Below, piece by piece: positions 33,970-41,707 of a stretch of 64,000 bases of DNA (position 1 is its first letter; each line of letters begins with the position of its first letter). A program made the translations under genes and the position numbers. The stretch covers positions 62,001-126,000 of the forward strand of contig JAYPUW010000005.1 of assembly GCA_038134285.1 (NCBI GenBank), given 5' to 3'. Under the pieces are notes generated by a model. That model ran no database searches. It saw nothing but the letters and a program-made list of their open reading frames with translations, and was not told where the DNA came from. Source of the stretch: UBA3478 sp038134285 (GTDB lineage: Bacteria; Bacteroidota; Bacteroidia; Flavobacteriales; Flavobacteriaceae).

Positions 33970-36306
33970 ATGAGTCGAGCAGCAAAAACAACCACAAAAA
34001 AAGCCAAGTTTCGCATCGTTTCTGGGGCCTTACTTTTCTTTTTTGGATTAGCGAGTCTTATCGCAAGCATTTCGTTTTTGTTACACTGGAAAACCGATCT
34101 CAGCGCCGTAGAGGCCATAGGAAATACCTCACAAATCGTTCAAAACACACTCAACCATCTAGGAGTATGGATCGGTTATATTTTGGTTTACAGAGGGTTT
34201 GGTATTTCAGCTTTGCTTATTCCTTTGACTGTATCTATAAGTGGCTTCTCTCTTTTTTTTGATACACTCACTCTTAAGCGCTTTCTGAATTGGTGGACAA
34301 CAGCTTTGTTTTGGATGCTGTGGATTACCTTTTTGTTCTATCTCATTTTAGAATCAGGATCTATCTTTTCGGGTGTCGTAGGTTTTGAAGTTGGAGAGCT
34401 GATTTCCAATTATATAGGTAGATTAGGTTTACTCTTTGCTTTATTATTCTCTGCCATCGTATATGCTGTAATTGCATGGTCGTGGACCCCTCAAATGAAT
34501 TTTCCGAGGGTACTTTTTTTATTGCCAAAGATCAATCTACCCTCTTTAAAGAGAAAAAACAATCTTAATGAGACCTTTATAGAAGACGACTCAGACTGGG
34601 GAGAAATTAGTGAGCCGATCGATAATGAAGAATCCCCTCTTCAAGAGGAATACACCTTTGAGGCTACTTCAGCAGAGAGTGCACCGACACCTCAAATTTC
34701 CGTTGAAACTACAGCCGAAGAGGTGGCCTTAGAAATTAATGTGTTAGAAGAGGACGAATTTGAAAAGAAGTCAAAACAACTTGTTGAGGATTTTGGAGAA
34801 TTTGATCCTACCCTTGAACTAAGCAAATACCAGGCGCCTCATATTGACTTATTAGATAAGCACGGAGGAGACCAATCACAAATAGAAATTGACAAAGAAG
34901 AGCTTGAGGCCAATAAGAATAGAATTGTAGACACCCTAAATAATTACAATATAACCATTGAGCGCATAACTGCTACCGTGGGGCCAACAGTTACCCTTTA
35001 TGAGATTGTACCTGAAGCAGGTATTCGCATTTCAAAAATTAAGAATCTAGAGGACGATATAGCGCTATCGCTGTCAGCCCTTGGTATTCGCATAATAGCT
35101 CCTATTCCTGGTAAAGGGACTATCGGAATTGAGGTACCCAATAAGCATGCGACTATTGTAAGTATGCGTTCGGTCATCGCTTCGAAAAAGTTCAGCACTG
35201 CACCCTTTGACCTTCCTATAGCTTTTGGTAAAACAATCTCTAATGAGACCTTCGTGGTTGATCTCGCCAAAATGCCTCACCTATTGATGGCTGGGGCGAC
35301 CGGACAAGGAAAAAGTGTGGGACTCAATGCCGTACTTACTTCATTGCTCTACAAGAAACACCCGGCAGAAATCAAGTTCGTACTCGTCGATCCGAAAAAG
35401 GTGGAATTGACACTTTACAATAAAATAGAACGTCATTTTCTCGCTAAACTTCCCAACTCAGAAGAGGCCATTATTACTGACACTAAGAAGGTAATTAACA
35501 CGCTGAATTCTCTTTGTTTAGAGATGGATGATCGTTACGATCTGCTTAAGGCAGCAATGGTACGCAATATCAAGGAGTACAACGCTAAGTTTGTAAAGCG
35601 TAAACTCAACCCTAATGACGGTCATCGCTTTCTACCCTATTTAGTCTTGGTGATCGACGAGTTTGCAGATTTGATTATGACCGCGGGTAAAGAAGTTGAA
35701 ACCCCGATCGCACGCTTAGCACAACTCGCTCGCGCTATTGGGATTCACTTAATTATCGCTACGCAAAGGCCTTCTGTGAATGTGATTACGGGAATCATTA
35801 AAGCCAATTTCCCAGCACGATTAGCCTTCAGAGTGACTTCAAAGATCGATTCACGAACCATTCTAGACGCTTCTGGGGCAGATCAACTTATCGGTAGAGG
35901 TGACATGCTGTACACGCAGGGAAATGAAATGATCAGATTGCAGTGTGCATTCGTTGACACTCCTGAAGTAGAGAAAATCACCGACTACATTGGTTCACAA
36001 CGTGCTTATGCAGACGCTTACTTGCTTCCAGAATACGAGGCAGATGAAACTTCTTCAATGCTGAGTGATTCTTTAGACGAACGCGATCCCTTATTTAAAG
36101 AAGCAGCAGAAATAGTTGTTAGTGCTCAACAGGGATCTACCTCACTAATCCAGCGCAAAATGAAGATTGGGTATAATCGAGCAGGCAGAATCATTGATCA
36201 ACTTGAAGCTGCTGGAATTGTAGGACCCTTTGAAGGTTCTCGCGCAAGACAGGTATTATTTAAAGATCTCACAAGCTTACAATCATTTTTCGACACAGAA
36301 TCTTAA
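33970..36306 (+). CDS. ftsK: DNA translocase FtsK
   Basis: 778 aa. Four N-terminal membrane segments (about residues 15-175), an acidic Ser/Glu-rich linker (190-290), then the motor: alpha/beta domain (ITATVGPTVTLYEI), Walker A GATGQGKS near 440 and Walker B LVLVIDEFADL near 556. The C-terminal gamma winged helix (KEAAEIVVSAQQGSTSLIQRKMKIGYNRAGR) recognises KOPS sites. It pumps chromosomal DNA at the septum to assist XerCD dimer resolution. A 7/8 -7-like element (TAATTTAG, 33956-33963) precedes the ATG. lolA follows at once, so they are probably cotranscribed. Confidence 0.95.
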   Translation: MSRAAKTTTKKAKFRIVSGALLFFFGLASLIASISFLLHWKTDLSAVEAIGNTSQIVQNTLNHLGVWIGYILVYRGFGISALLIPLTVSISGFSLFFDTLTLKRFLNWWTTALFWMLWITFLFYLILESGSIFSGVVGFEVGELISNYIGRLGLLFALLFSAIVYAVIAWSWTPQMNFPRVLFLLPKINLPSLKRKNNLNETFIEDDSDWGEISEPIDNEESPLQEEYTFEATSAESAPTPQISVETTAEEVALEINVLEEDEFEKKSKQLVEDFGEFDPTLELSKYQAPHIDLLDKHGGDQSQIEIDKEELEANKNRIVDTLNNYNITIERITATVGPTVTLYEIVPEAGIRISKIKNLEDDIALSLSALGIRIIAPIPGKGTIGIEVPNKHATIVSMRSVIASKKFSTAPFDLPIAFGKTISNETFVVDLAKMPHLLMAGATGQGKSVGLNAVLTSLLYKKHPAEIKFVLVDPKKVELTLYNKIERHFLAKLPNSEEAIITDTKKVINTLNSLCLEMDDRYDLLKAAMVRNIKEYNAKFVKRKLNPNDGHRFLPYLVLVIDEFADLIMTAGKEVETPIARLAQLARAIGIHLIIATQRPSVNVITGIIKANFPARLAFRVTSKIDSRTILDASGADQLIGRGDMLYTQGNEMIRLQCAFVDTPEVEKITDYIGSQRAYADAYLLPEYEADETSSMLSDSLDERDPLFKEAAEIVVSAQQGSTSLIQRKMKIGYNRAGRIIDQLEAAGIVGPFEGSRARQVLFKDLTSLQSFFDTES

Positions 36307-36307
36307 T

Positions 36308-36961
36308 ATGAAATTGACCTCAATTTATCATGCACTAGCGGCATTACTAACTTTGACCTTTTCAAATGTAAATGCTCAAGGCTCGAGCCTTAAGGCAGAA
36401 GCATTACTTGATAGCGTTTACAGTAATATGTCACGTTACAACCATATTACACTCAAATTTGAATATTTATTAGAGAATAAAGAGGCCGACATTCGACAAA
36501 GCACACCCGGAAAGTTATACATCTCAGGTTCAAAGTATAGGCTAGAGCTCTTTGGCAGCACTCAACTCTTTGACGGATCCACAACTTACAGCATCATTCC
36601 TGAAAATCAAGAAGTTGTCATCACTCCAGCATCTCACACAGATGAAACGGGTCAAATTAATCCCTCTGAACTCTTTTCGTTCTATAAAGAAGGGTACCGT
36701 ATTGAAGAAGACGTTGAATGGTCTAGGAATGAAGCTGAGGTGGTCCTATACCCTATCGATTCAGAAGCGGAGATCGAAAAGGTAATCGCTAAAATTGACA
36801 CTCTCAATTACCGCATAAATACTTTGATACAAATGGGCTTTAATCAAACCCAGACTACCATAAAGGTAACTCAATACGACACCAATTCTTCAATAGACCG
36901 GAGCCTATTTGTTTTTGACAAGTCAGCATACGAAAGCCAAGGATATTACATCATCCAATAA
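36308..36961 (+). CDS. lolA: Outer-membrane lipoprotein carrier protein LolA
   Basis: 217 aa from ATG 36308, 1 nt after the ftsK stop. The frame is open further upstream but inside ftsK, and ATG 36308 gives a clean signal peptide (SNVNAQ, cleaved near 24). The mature protein has the LolA pattern: SRYNHITLKFEY, GKLYISGSKYRLEL, then FDGSTTYSIIPENQEVVI. It shuttles lipoproteins across the periplasm from LolCDE to the outer membrane. The FtsK-LolA-LptF/G order ties envelope biogenesis to division in this operon. Confidence 0.87.
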   Translation: MKLTSIYHALAALLTLTFSNVNAQGSSLKAEALLDSVYSNMSRYNHITLKFEYLLENKEADIRQSTPGKLYISGSKYRLELFGSTQLFDGSTTYSIIPENQEVVITPASHTDETGQINPSELFSFYKEGYRIEEDVEWSRNEAEVVLYPIDSEAEIEKVIAKIDTLNYRINTLIQMGFNQTQTTIKVTQYDTNSSIDRSLFVFDKSAYESQGYYIIQ

Positions 36962-36967
36962 GAAAAG

Positions 36968-38464
36968 ATGCGGATTTTAGACCGATACCTGCTAAACCAA
37001 TTCGTTCGCACCTTTTTTAGTGTTTTTCTTATCGTACTCTTAATTTTCATTTTTCAAGCGATTTGGCTTTTTATTGACGAACTCGCAGGAAAGGATTTAG
37101 ACCTAGAAATAATAGGTAAGTTTCTGCTCTATTATATGCCAACTATCATTGATGATGTACTACCATTGGCAGTATTAGTCACCTCTATTCTGACCTATGG
37201 TTCATTTGCTGAGCACTACGAATTTGCCGCCATTAAAGCGTCCGGAATCTCTTTTTTAAGAGCAATGCGCAGCACCCTTGTATTTTCGGTCTTACTAGGA
37301 ATAGCCGCATTTTTTGTCTCAAATAATTTGATCCCTGCTGCTGAGCAGAAAATTTTCAACCTCAGACGAAATATTGCAAAAGTAAAGCCCTCAGCAGCGT
37401 TAGTCGAAGGTATTTTCACTGACATTGAAGGAACGAATATGAACATGAAGGTGCGTGAAAAATACGGTGAAAATGATCGTTATCTAAGGGATGTTCTCAT
37501 TCATCAGAAGGCGACAAATCAACAGAATATTGTAGTGATTAGTGCCAAAGAAGGTGAATTCATAAGTAGTAAAGAGTCTGAACTTTTAAAGCTCGTATTA
37601 TACAACGGATACTACTATGAAGATATACTGTTAAATAAACCCGAAGATATCAAAAAACAACCCTTTGCAAGAGCGTCGTTTGATACCTACATCAAATTTA
37701 TTGATCTCTCAAGCCTAAATGAAATTGATCTTGAGGAAGAATCTTCTATTACTACAGATAAGATGAAACCAACACGACAGCTCCTCAGGGACATCGACTC
37801 TTTAGAAATAGACACTAAAGAACAGCTCGTACAATATTCCGAATCTACAATGAGGCGTATGGCGGCTACATTCAGACTAAAAGAGCGTACCGAAGATGAT
37901 GATGAGGTCGCGTACCACGAGGAATGGATCTCGCAATACCTTCCAGTAACTGACCGCGATTCTTTATACTTTAAGGATTATGCGCGGGCTGAACTCCTTT
38001 CTGTTCTGCCCACTTATCAACGCTCAAGTGCAATTAGATCAGCAACCAATCAATTAGACAACCTCAGGATCATAGCCTCAACCAAATCGACAGAGATGGG
38101 GAAGCGATTTGAATTCTATAACCGCCATATCATATCTCTTCATAAAAAGTTCGCCCTTGCTCTTTCATGCATACTCTTGTTTTTTGTTGGAGCCCCGATT
38201 GGAGCACTTATTCGAAAAGGAGGTCTCGGCTTACCAATGGTGATTGCCATTGTATTGTTCTTGAGTTATTACTTCTTAGGGGTCTTTGCAGAGAATTATG
38301 CAAAAAGAGGAAATATCCACCCTATTATCGGAGCCTGGTTTTCTACCTTTGTCATGCTTCCTGTAAGTATATATGTCACTCGAATAGCAGTACTCGACAG
38401 AGGAATCAAAGGAGGCTCTTTGAGTTTTAAATACCTCTGGGATCTTCTTAGAAAAAGACCATAA
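36968..38464 (+). CDS. LptF/LptG-family permease (YjgP/YjgQ)
   Basis: 498 aa. The N-terminus (RILDRYLLNQFVRTFFSVF) is the standard LptF/G start, with three membrane segments up to about residue 115. A large periplasmic jellyroll-type region with an inserted charged stretch (about 250-360) follows, then three C-terminal membrane segments (390-480). The protein forms the transmembrane half of the Lpt ABC transporter that extracts lipopolysaccharide. Bacteroidota often have this as a longer single-type permease. It lies 6 nt after lolA and 3 nt before ribB. Confidence 0.9.
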   Translation: MRILDRYLLNQFVRTFFSVFLIVLLIFIFQAIWLFIDELAGKDLDLEIIGKFLLYYMPTIIDDVLPLAVLVTSILTYGSFAEHYEFAAIKASGISFLRAMRSTLVFSVLLGIAAFFVSNNLIPAAEQKIFNLRRNIAKVKPSAALVEGIFTDIEGTNMNMKVREKYGENDRYLRDVLIHQKATNQQNIVVISAKEGEFISSKESELLKLVLYNGYYYEDILLNKPEDIKKQPFARASFDTYIKFIDLSSLNEIDLEEESSITTDKMKPTRQLLRDIDSLEIDTKEQLVQYSESTMRRMAATFRLKERTEDDDEVAYHEEWISQYLPVTDRDSLYFKDYARAELLSVLPTYQRSSAIRSATNQLDNLRIIASTKSTEMGKRFEFYNRHIISLHKKFALALSCILLFFVGAPIGALIRKGGLGLPMVIAIVLFLSYYFLGVFAENYAKRGNIHPIIGAWFSTFVMLPVSIYVTRIAVLDRGIKGGSLSFKYLWDLLRKRP

Positions 38465-38467
38465 CTA

Positions 38468-39580
38468 ATGAATTCTAACTTAGATAGCATACGTTCAGCC
38501 ATTGATGCCATTAAAAATGGTGAAATCATAATCATTGTAGACGATGAGAATCGCGAGAACGAAGGTGATTTTGTGATGGCCGCAGAAAAGGTCTCTCCTG
38601 AAGCTATAAACTTTATGTCAAAATACGGCCGAGGCCTTATCTGCGCACCTCTCACCGGAACAAGGTGTGAGCAACTTGGCCTTTCTAAAATGGTCAACGA
38701 CAATACCGATCCTATGAAAACTGCATTCACGGTTTCAGTAGACCTTAAAGGAAACGGTGTGACTACGGGTATCTCAGCGAGCGACCGATCAAAGACAATC
38801 ATGGCTCTTACCCAAAATGAAACAAAACCAGAGGATCTTACGCGTCCAGGTCATATTTTTCCTTTGATTGCAAAAGAAGGGGGTGTACTGCGAAGAACAG
38901 GACACACCGAGGCAGCGATTGACATGGCAAAGCTAGCAGGCCTATCTCCTGCTGGTGTAATCGTTGAAATAATGAATGAGGATGGAAGTATGGCTCGATT
39001 TGACGACCTGCTGAAAGTGCGAGATCAATTCAATCTAAAGATGATAAGTATTGAAGACCTTGTCGCATACCGCATGATGAATGACAGTCTCATCGAACGT
39101 GTTTTTACCAAGAATATTGATACGATTTACGGTAACTTTTCATTGACCACCTATAGACAAACCACTAACAACTCTATTCACGTGGCGCTGACAAGAGGTA
39201 TTTGGAAGAGAGGAGAATCTGTGCTTACGCGTATTCAACCCTACGACAGCGCTATGTCTTTTTTTTCGTTTTTAAAAGGAGATCAAAATAAGAGTCTAGA
39301 GCGGATCTTTAAACTCGCCGCTGATGCAGATAAAGTGGCATTACTCTTTATCAACAAACAGTCAAACGCTTCAGATTTTCAATATCATATTCAAGAGCTC
39401 ATTGGATCAAATAAGAACGAAGAAATCAGAAATATGGACGACAAGGACTTTGGTATAGGTGCACAAATCTTACACGATCTCAATTTGGTTTCTCTGCGTT
39501 TAATGTCTAATTCTTCACCTATACACCGTGTAGGACTTAGCGGTTATGGCCTTCAGATTGATGGGGTTCAACCCTATTAA
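38468..39580 (+). CDS. ribB: 3,4-dihydroxy-2-butanone 4-phosphate synthase with a degenerate GTP cyclohydrolase II domain
   Basis: 370 aa. Residues 1-205 are a complete DHBP synthase: DDENRENEGDFVMAAE (25-40), RTGHTEAAIDMAKLAGLSPAGVI near 140. It makes the four-carbon precursor of riboflavin from ribulose 5-phosphate. Residues 206-370 align with GTP cyclohydrolase II (RibA), ending in DFGIGAQILHDL, RLMSNSS and GLSGYGLQI. However, the three zinc cysteines of the CLTGDVFGSLRCDC-type motif are missing; the corresponding region reads VALTRGIWKRGESVLTRI. So only the RibB half should be active, and a separate RibA is expected elsewhere. Confidence 0.9.
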   Translation: MNSNLDSIRSAIDAIKNGEIIIIVDDENRENEGDFVMAAEKVSPEAINFMSKYGRGLICAPLTGTRCEQLGLSKMVNDNTDPMKTAFTVSVDLKGNGVTTGISASDRSKTIMALTQNETKPEDLTRPGHIFPLIAKEGGVLRRTGHTEAAIDMAKLAGLSPAGVIVEIMNEDGSMARFDDLLKVRDQFNLKMISIEDLVAYRMMNDSLIERVFTKNIDTIYGNFSLTTYRQTTNNSIHVALTRGIWKRGESVLTRIQPYDSAMSFFSFLKGDQNKSLERIFKLAADADKVALLFINKQSNASDFQYHIQELIGSNKNEEIRNMDDKDFGIGAQILHDLNLVSLRLMSNSSPIHRVGLSGYGLQIDGVQPY

Positions 39581-40329
39581 AAGAACCAGAGTTTCACAGC
39601 CATCAAAACTACCATTACAAGTAGAGCGGCGCGAATAAATCCTTCGCCCTTCTTGACAGATAGTCGAGCAGCAATCCACCCTCCGACCATATTACCTAAA
39701 GCTAACAATAGGCCTATTAGCCAATCGATCAAATCATTCCAAATGAAAACGGCAAGCGCTGCACTTGTGTAAATCGCTGTCACTAAAACTTTAGTAGCGT
39801 TAGTTCTTATAAGGTCGAGTCCATTGAAGAGGTTTAACCAGAGGATCATTATTAATCCCATACCGGCATTGATAAAACCACCATATACTCCTAACAATAA
39901 AAATACAATTAAAGTAAACCAAAGCGGCTTTCCGCTTAATCGCTCTGCACTGATCGATCGTTTAATTCTAGGCTGAAAGATCATCAGCACCACAGTAATA
40001 ATCATGATGATCGCCAACACTTTGTTAAACAATCTCTTGTCAAACTCAATGGCAATAATAGCCCCAAAAACAGCCCCAATGGTTGCTGCCAATCCTAGAT
40101 AAAGGCTAAAAGGCATTACACTTACCTTTTTGCTCTTAAAACCTGCGGCGGCAGAAAAGGCAGATAGCATAATTCCAAGGCGATTTGTAGCGTTTGCAAC
40201 TGTAGAGTCAAGTCCCACAAGAATCATTGAGGGTAAGGTTATAATCGATCCTCCTCCGGCCATTGTGTTTATAAAGCCCGCGATAAATCCCACCACGGTA
40301 ATAAGCAGCCATTGAAGTTCTTCGGTCAT
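39577..40329 (-). CDS. TSUP-family permease (TauE/SafE)
   Basis: 250 aa, about eight membrane segments with the repeated TSUP signatures GFIAGFINTMAGGGSIITLP near the N-terminus and GVYGGFINAGMG near 147. The family exports or imports sulfur-containing organic anions such as sulfite, sulfoacetate or taurine-derived compounds; the substrate here is not inferable. A TATCTTTG element is 4 nt before the ATG. It converges with ribB (4-bp overlap) and diverges from the isomerase-like lipoprotein gene. Confidence 0.88.
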   Translation of the reverse strand: MTEELQWLLITVVGFIAGFINTMAGGGSIITLPSMILVGLDSTVANATNRLGIMLSAFSAAAGFKSKKVSVMPFSLYLGLAATIGAVFGAIIAIEFDKRLFNKVLAIIMIITVVLMIFQPRIKRSISAERLSGKPLWFTLIVFLLLGVYGGFINAGMGLIMILWLNLFNGLDLIRTNATKVLVTAIYTSAALAVFIWNDLIDWLIGLLLALGNMVGGWIAARLSVKKGEGFIRAALLVMVVLMAVKLWFF

Positions 40330-40333
40330 GCAC

Positions 40334-40341
40334 CAAAGATA
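40334..40341 (-). promoter_or_regulatory. -7 promoter element (TATCTTTG) for the TSUP permease
   Basis: Exact TAnnTTTG on the minus strand, 4 nt before the ATG. A 7/8 match (TATATTTA, 40354-40361) on the plus strand precedes the isomerase-like gene at 40378. Confidence 0.55.
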
Positions 40342-40377
40342 CCTTCATTTGAGTATATTTAGTTCAAATAGCTAATC

Positions 40378-41256
40378 ATGAAAATTTGGAACCTCTTTAT
40401 TCTTTTATTTCTATTAAGTGCATGCGGTACTTCGACCACAACTGATTTAGACAATGACTTAGGCCTTATGCTCTATACGATTAGAGAAGAAATGAAAGAA
40501 AATCCCAAAGAGAAACTAAATCGTGTTGCTGAGATAGGCTACGATTATGTTGAATCGGCTGGATATGAAAATGGACTTTATTACGGTATGACCCCCACCG
40601 ATTTTCATGCTTACATGAAATCGATAGACCTTAAACCCATGAGTTCACACCAAGGTTCTATGACCTACGAAAACGCTGATCAAGAGATCGCAGACGCAGT
40701 TGCCGCTGGATTTAAGTTTGTCGTTATCCCTGTGCCCCCAATGGGTATGTATACATACAACTTTGAAACCCGTACTATGGGAATGAAAGGGAGTCCAGAA
40801 GAGCTCGTGGCCTTTTTAAATACGGTAGGAGAAAAAGCAGCCAATGCGGGATTGTCTCTTTTATACCATAATCACGATTTTGAATTTAAACCAAACGAAG
40901 ATGGGCTAATGTTAGCGGAATACATTATTGAAAACACAGATCCTCGCTTTGTCAACTTTCAGCTTGATTTGTATTGGGCGACTGTTGCTGGAGCCGATAT
41001 TAAAGGCTTTATCAACAATCACCAAGGCCGCATTAAGGCATTTCATGTGAAGGATATGAACGAAGATGGCAGCATGGCTCCTGTGGGTCAAGGTAACATT
41101 GACTTTGTGGATATTTTCACGCTTCGCGATAAAGCCGGATTAGAGTTTTTTGTAGCCGAACAAGATTATACCGGTGAAATCAGTCCAATGGAAGCTATTG
41201 TGATTTCATACAAAGGACTAGAGTTTATTACAGAGAGCTTTAAAGTGGAAGACTAA
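40378..41256 (+). CDS. Lipoprotein sugar phosphate isomerase/epimerase-like TIM-barrel protein
   Basis: 292 aa. The lipoprotein signal ends in LSAC (Cys near 16). The rest is an AP-endonuclease-2 / xylose-isomerase-like TIM barrel with typical metal-site stretches: LYHNHDFEF near 162, NFQLDLYWA near 197, AFHVKDM near 223 and FFVAEQDY near 258. Secreted members in Bacteroidota act on sugars or cyclitols in the periplasm, but the substrate is unknown. Being a lipoprotein, it sits in the envelope. A strong terminator follows. Confidence 0.87.
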   Translation: MKIWNLFILLFLLSACGTSTTTDLDNDLGLMLYTIREEMKENPKEKLNRVAEIGYDYVESAGYENGLYYGMTPTDFHAYMKSIDLKPMSSHQGSMTYENADQEIADAVAAGFKFVVIPVPPMGMYTYNFETRTMGMKGSPEELVAFLNTVGEKAANAGLSLLYHNHDFEFKPNEDGLMLAEYIIENTDPRFVNFQLDLYWATVAGADIKGFINNHQGRIKAFHVKDMNEDGSMAPVGQGNIDFVDIFTLRDKAGLEFFVAEQDYTGEISPMEAIVISYKGLEFITESFKVED

Positions 41257-41274
41257 ATAGATCTCGCATTGAAA

Positions 41275-41307
41275 TAAAAAAAGCGCCTCTAGGGCGCTTT
41301 CTCTTTT
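41275..41307 (+). terminator. Rho-independent terminator after the isomerase-like lipoprotein gene
   Basis: Stem AAAGCGCC/GGCGCTTT (41280-41300) with a short loop, followed by a T-rich run CTCTTTTT. It is preceded by A7, so it might also function on the minus strand. Confidence 0.85.
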
Positions 41308-41481
41308 TAATACTATTAGAGTTGCTTTTTAGCGAGATAAAAATCGATTTTCTTGATGTGAGATTAAGCGCTAATGCGCTTGATCCGCAAAGAGAGATCC
41401 TACTCCCAAAAAGCCCTCTCGCAGCACTTCGTGCAGCGGTGCGCTTCTTCTTTTCTTTCCTCTGCTGAACAGGCTCAAGAG
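41308..41481. other. Intergenic spacer with a short hairpin and a terminator-like repeat
   Basis: No coding signal is supported here. There is a hairpin AAGCGC-taat-GCGCTT (41366-41381), extendable by outer GAT/ATC. The 13-bp sequence AAAAAGCCCTCTC occurs at 41408-41420 and again at 41491-41503, where it is part of the tRNA-Ser terminator. This suggests a decayed duplicate of that terminator, possibly from a lost neighbouring tRNA gene. Confidence 0.4.
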
Positions 41482-41484
41482 ACT

Positions 41485-41523
41485 GAAAAGAAAAAGCCCT
41501 CTCACCAATTGGTGTGAGGGCTT
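41485..41523 (-). terminator. Rho-independent terminator of tRNA-Ser
   Basis: On the minus strand a 13-bp stem (one mismatch) pairs AAGCCCTCACACC with GGTGAGAGGGCTT around an AATT loop. It is followed by TTTCTTTT. It begins 9 nt after the tRNA 3' end. Confidence 0.8.
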
Positions 41524-41531
41524 ATTGGGAG

Positions 41532-41616
41532 CGGAGAGAGAGGGATTCGAACCCCCGGAGGTATTACCCTCAACGGTTTTCAAGACCGCCGCATTCGACC
41601 GCTCTGCCATCTCTCC
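41532..41616 (-). tRNA. tRNA-Ser (anticodon UGA)
   Basis: 85-nt cloverleaf on the minus strand. The acceptor stem GGAGAGA pairs with TCTCTCC, with discriminator G. The anticodon loop is CTTGAAA with anticodon TGA, closed by the stem CGGT(C)/(A)ACCG. The long variable arm of class II tRNAs is present, and the T-arm contains GGTTCGAATCC. It reads UCA and UCG/UCU-type serine codons. CCA is not encoded. A TATATTTG element lies 10 nt upstream and a terminator follows. Confidence 0.96.
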
Positions 41617-41626
41617 TATTGGGGGG

Positions 41627-41634
41627 CAAATATA
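41627..41634 (-). promoter_or_regulatory. -7 promoter element (TATATTTG) for tRNA-Ser
   Basis: Exact TAnnTTTG on the minus strand, 10 nt upstream of the mature tRNA 5' end. Confidence 0.65.
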
Positions 41635-41650
41635 AATCGATTTAATCATA

Positions 41651-41685
41651 AAATAAAAAATGCCGCACAAAAAAGCGCGGCATTT
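41651..41685 (-). terminator. Rho-independent terminator of dnaK
   Basis: On the minus strand a 9-bp stem AAATGCCGC/GCGGCATTT with a 10-nt loop is followed by T6. It starts 22 nt after the dnaK stop. Confidence 0.85.
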
Positions 41686-41707
41686 ATGTTCAAATGAAAA
41701 AGTTCGA

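Noticed and set aside
38296..38802. 168-codon frame on the minus strand
   Set aside because: It is antisense to the ends of two well-supported genes (LptF/G-type permease and ribB) and resembles no family; it is a shadow.
41371..41670. 99-codon open frame on the minus strand
   Set aside because: It runs straight through tRNA-Ser and its terminator and has no protein-like composition.
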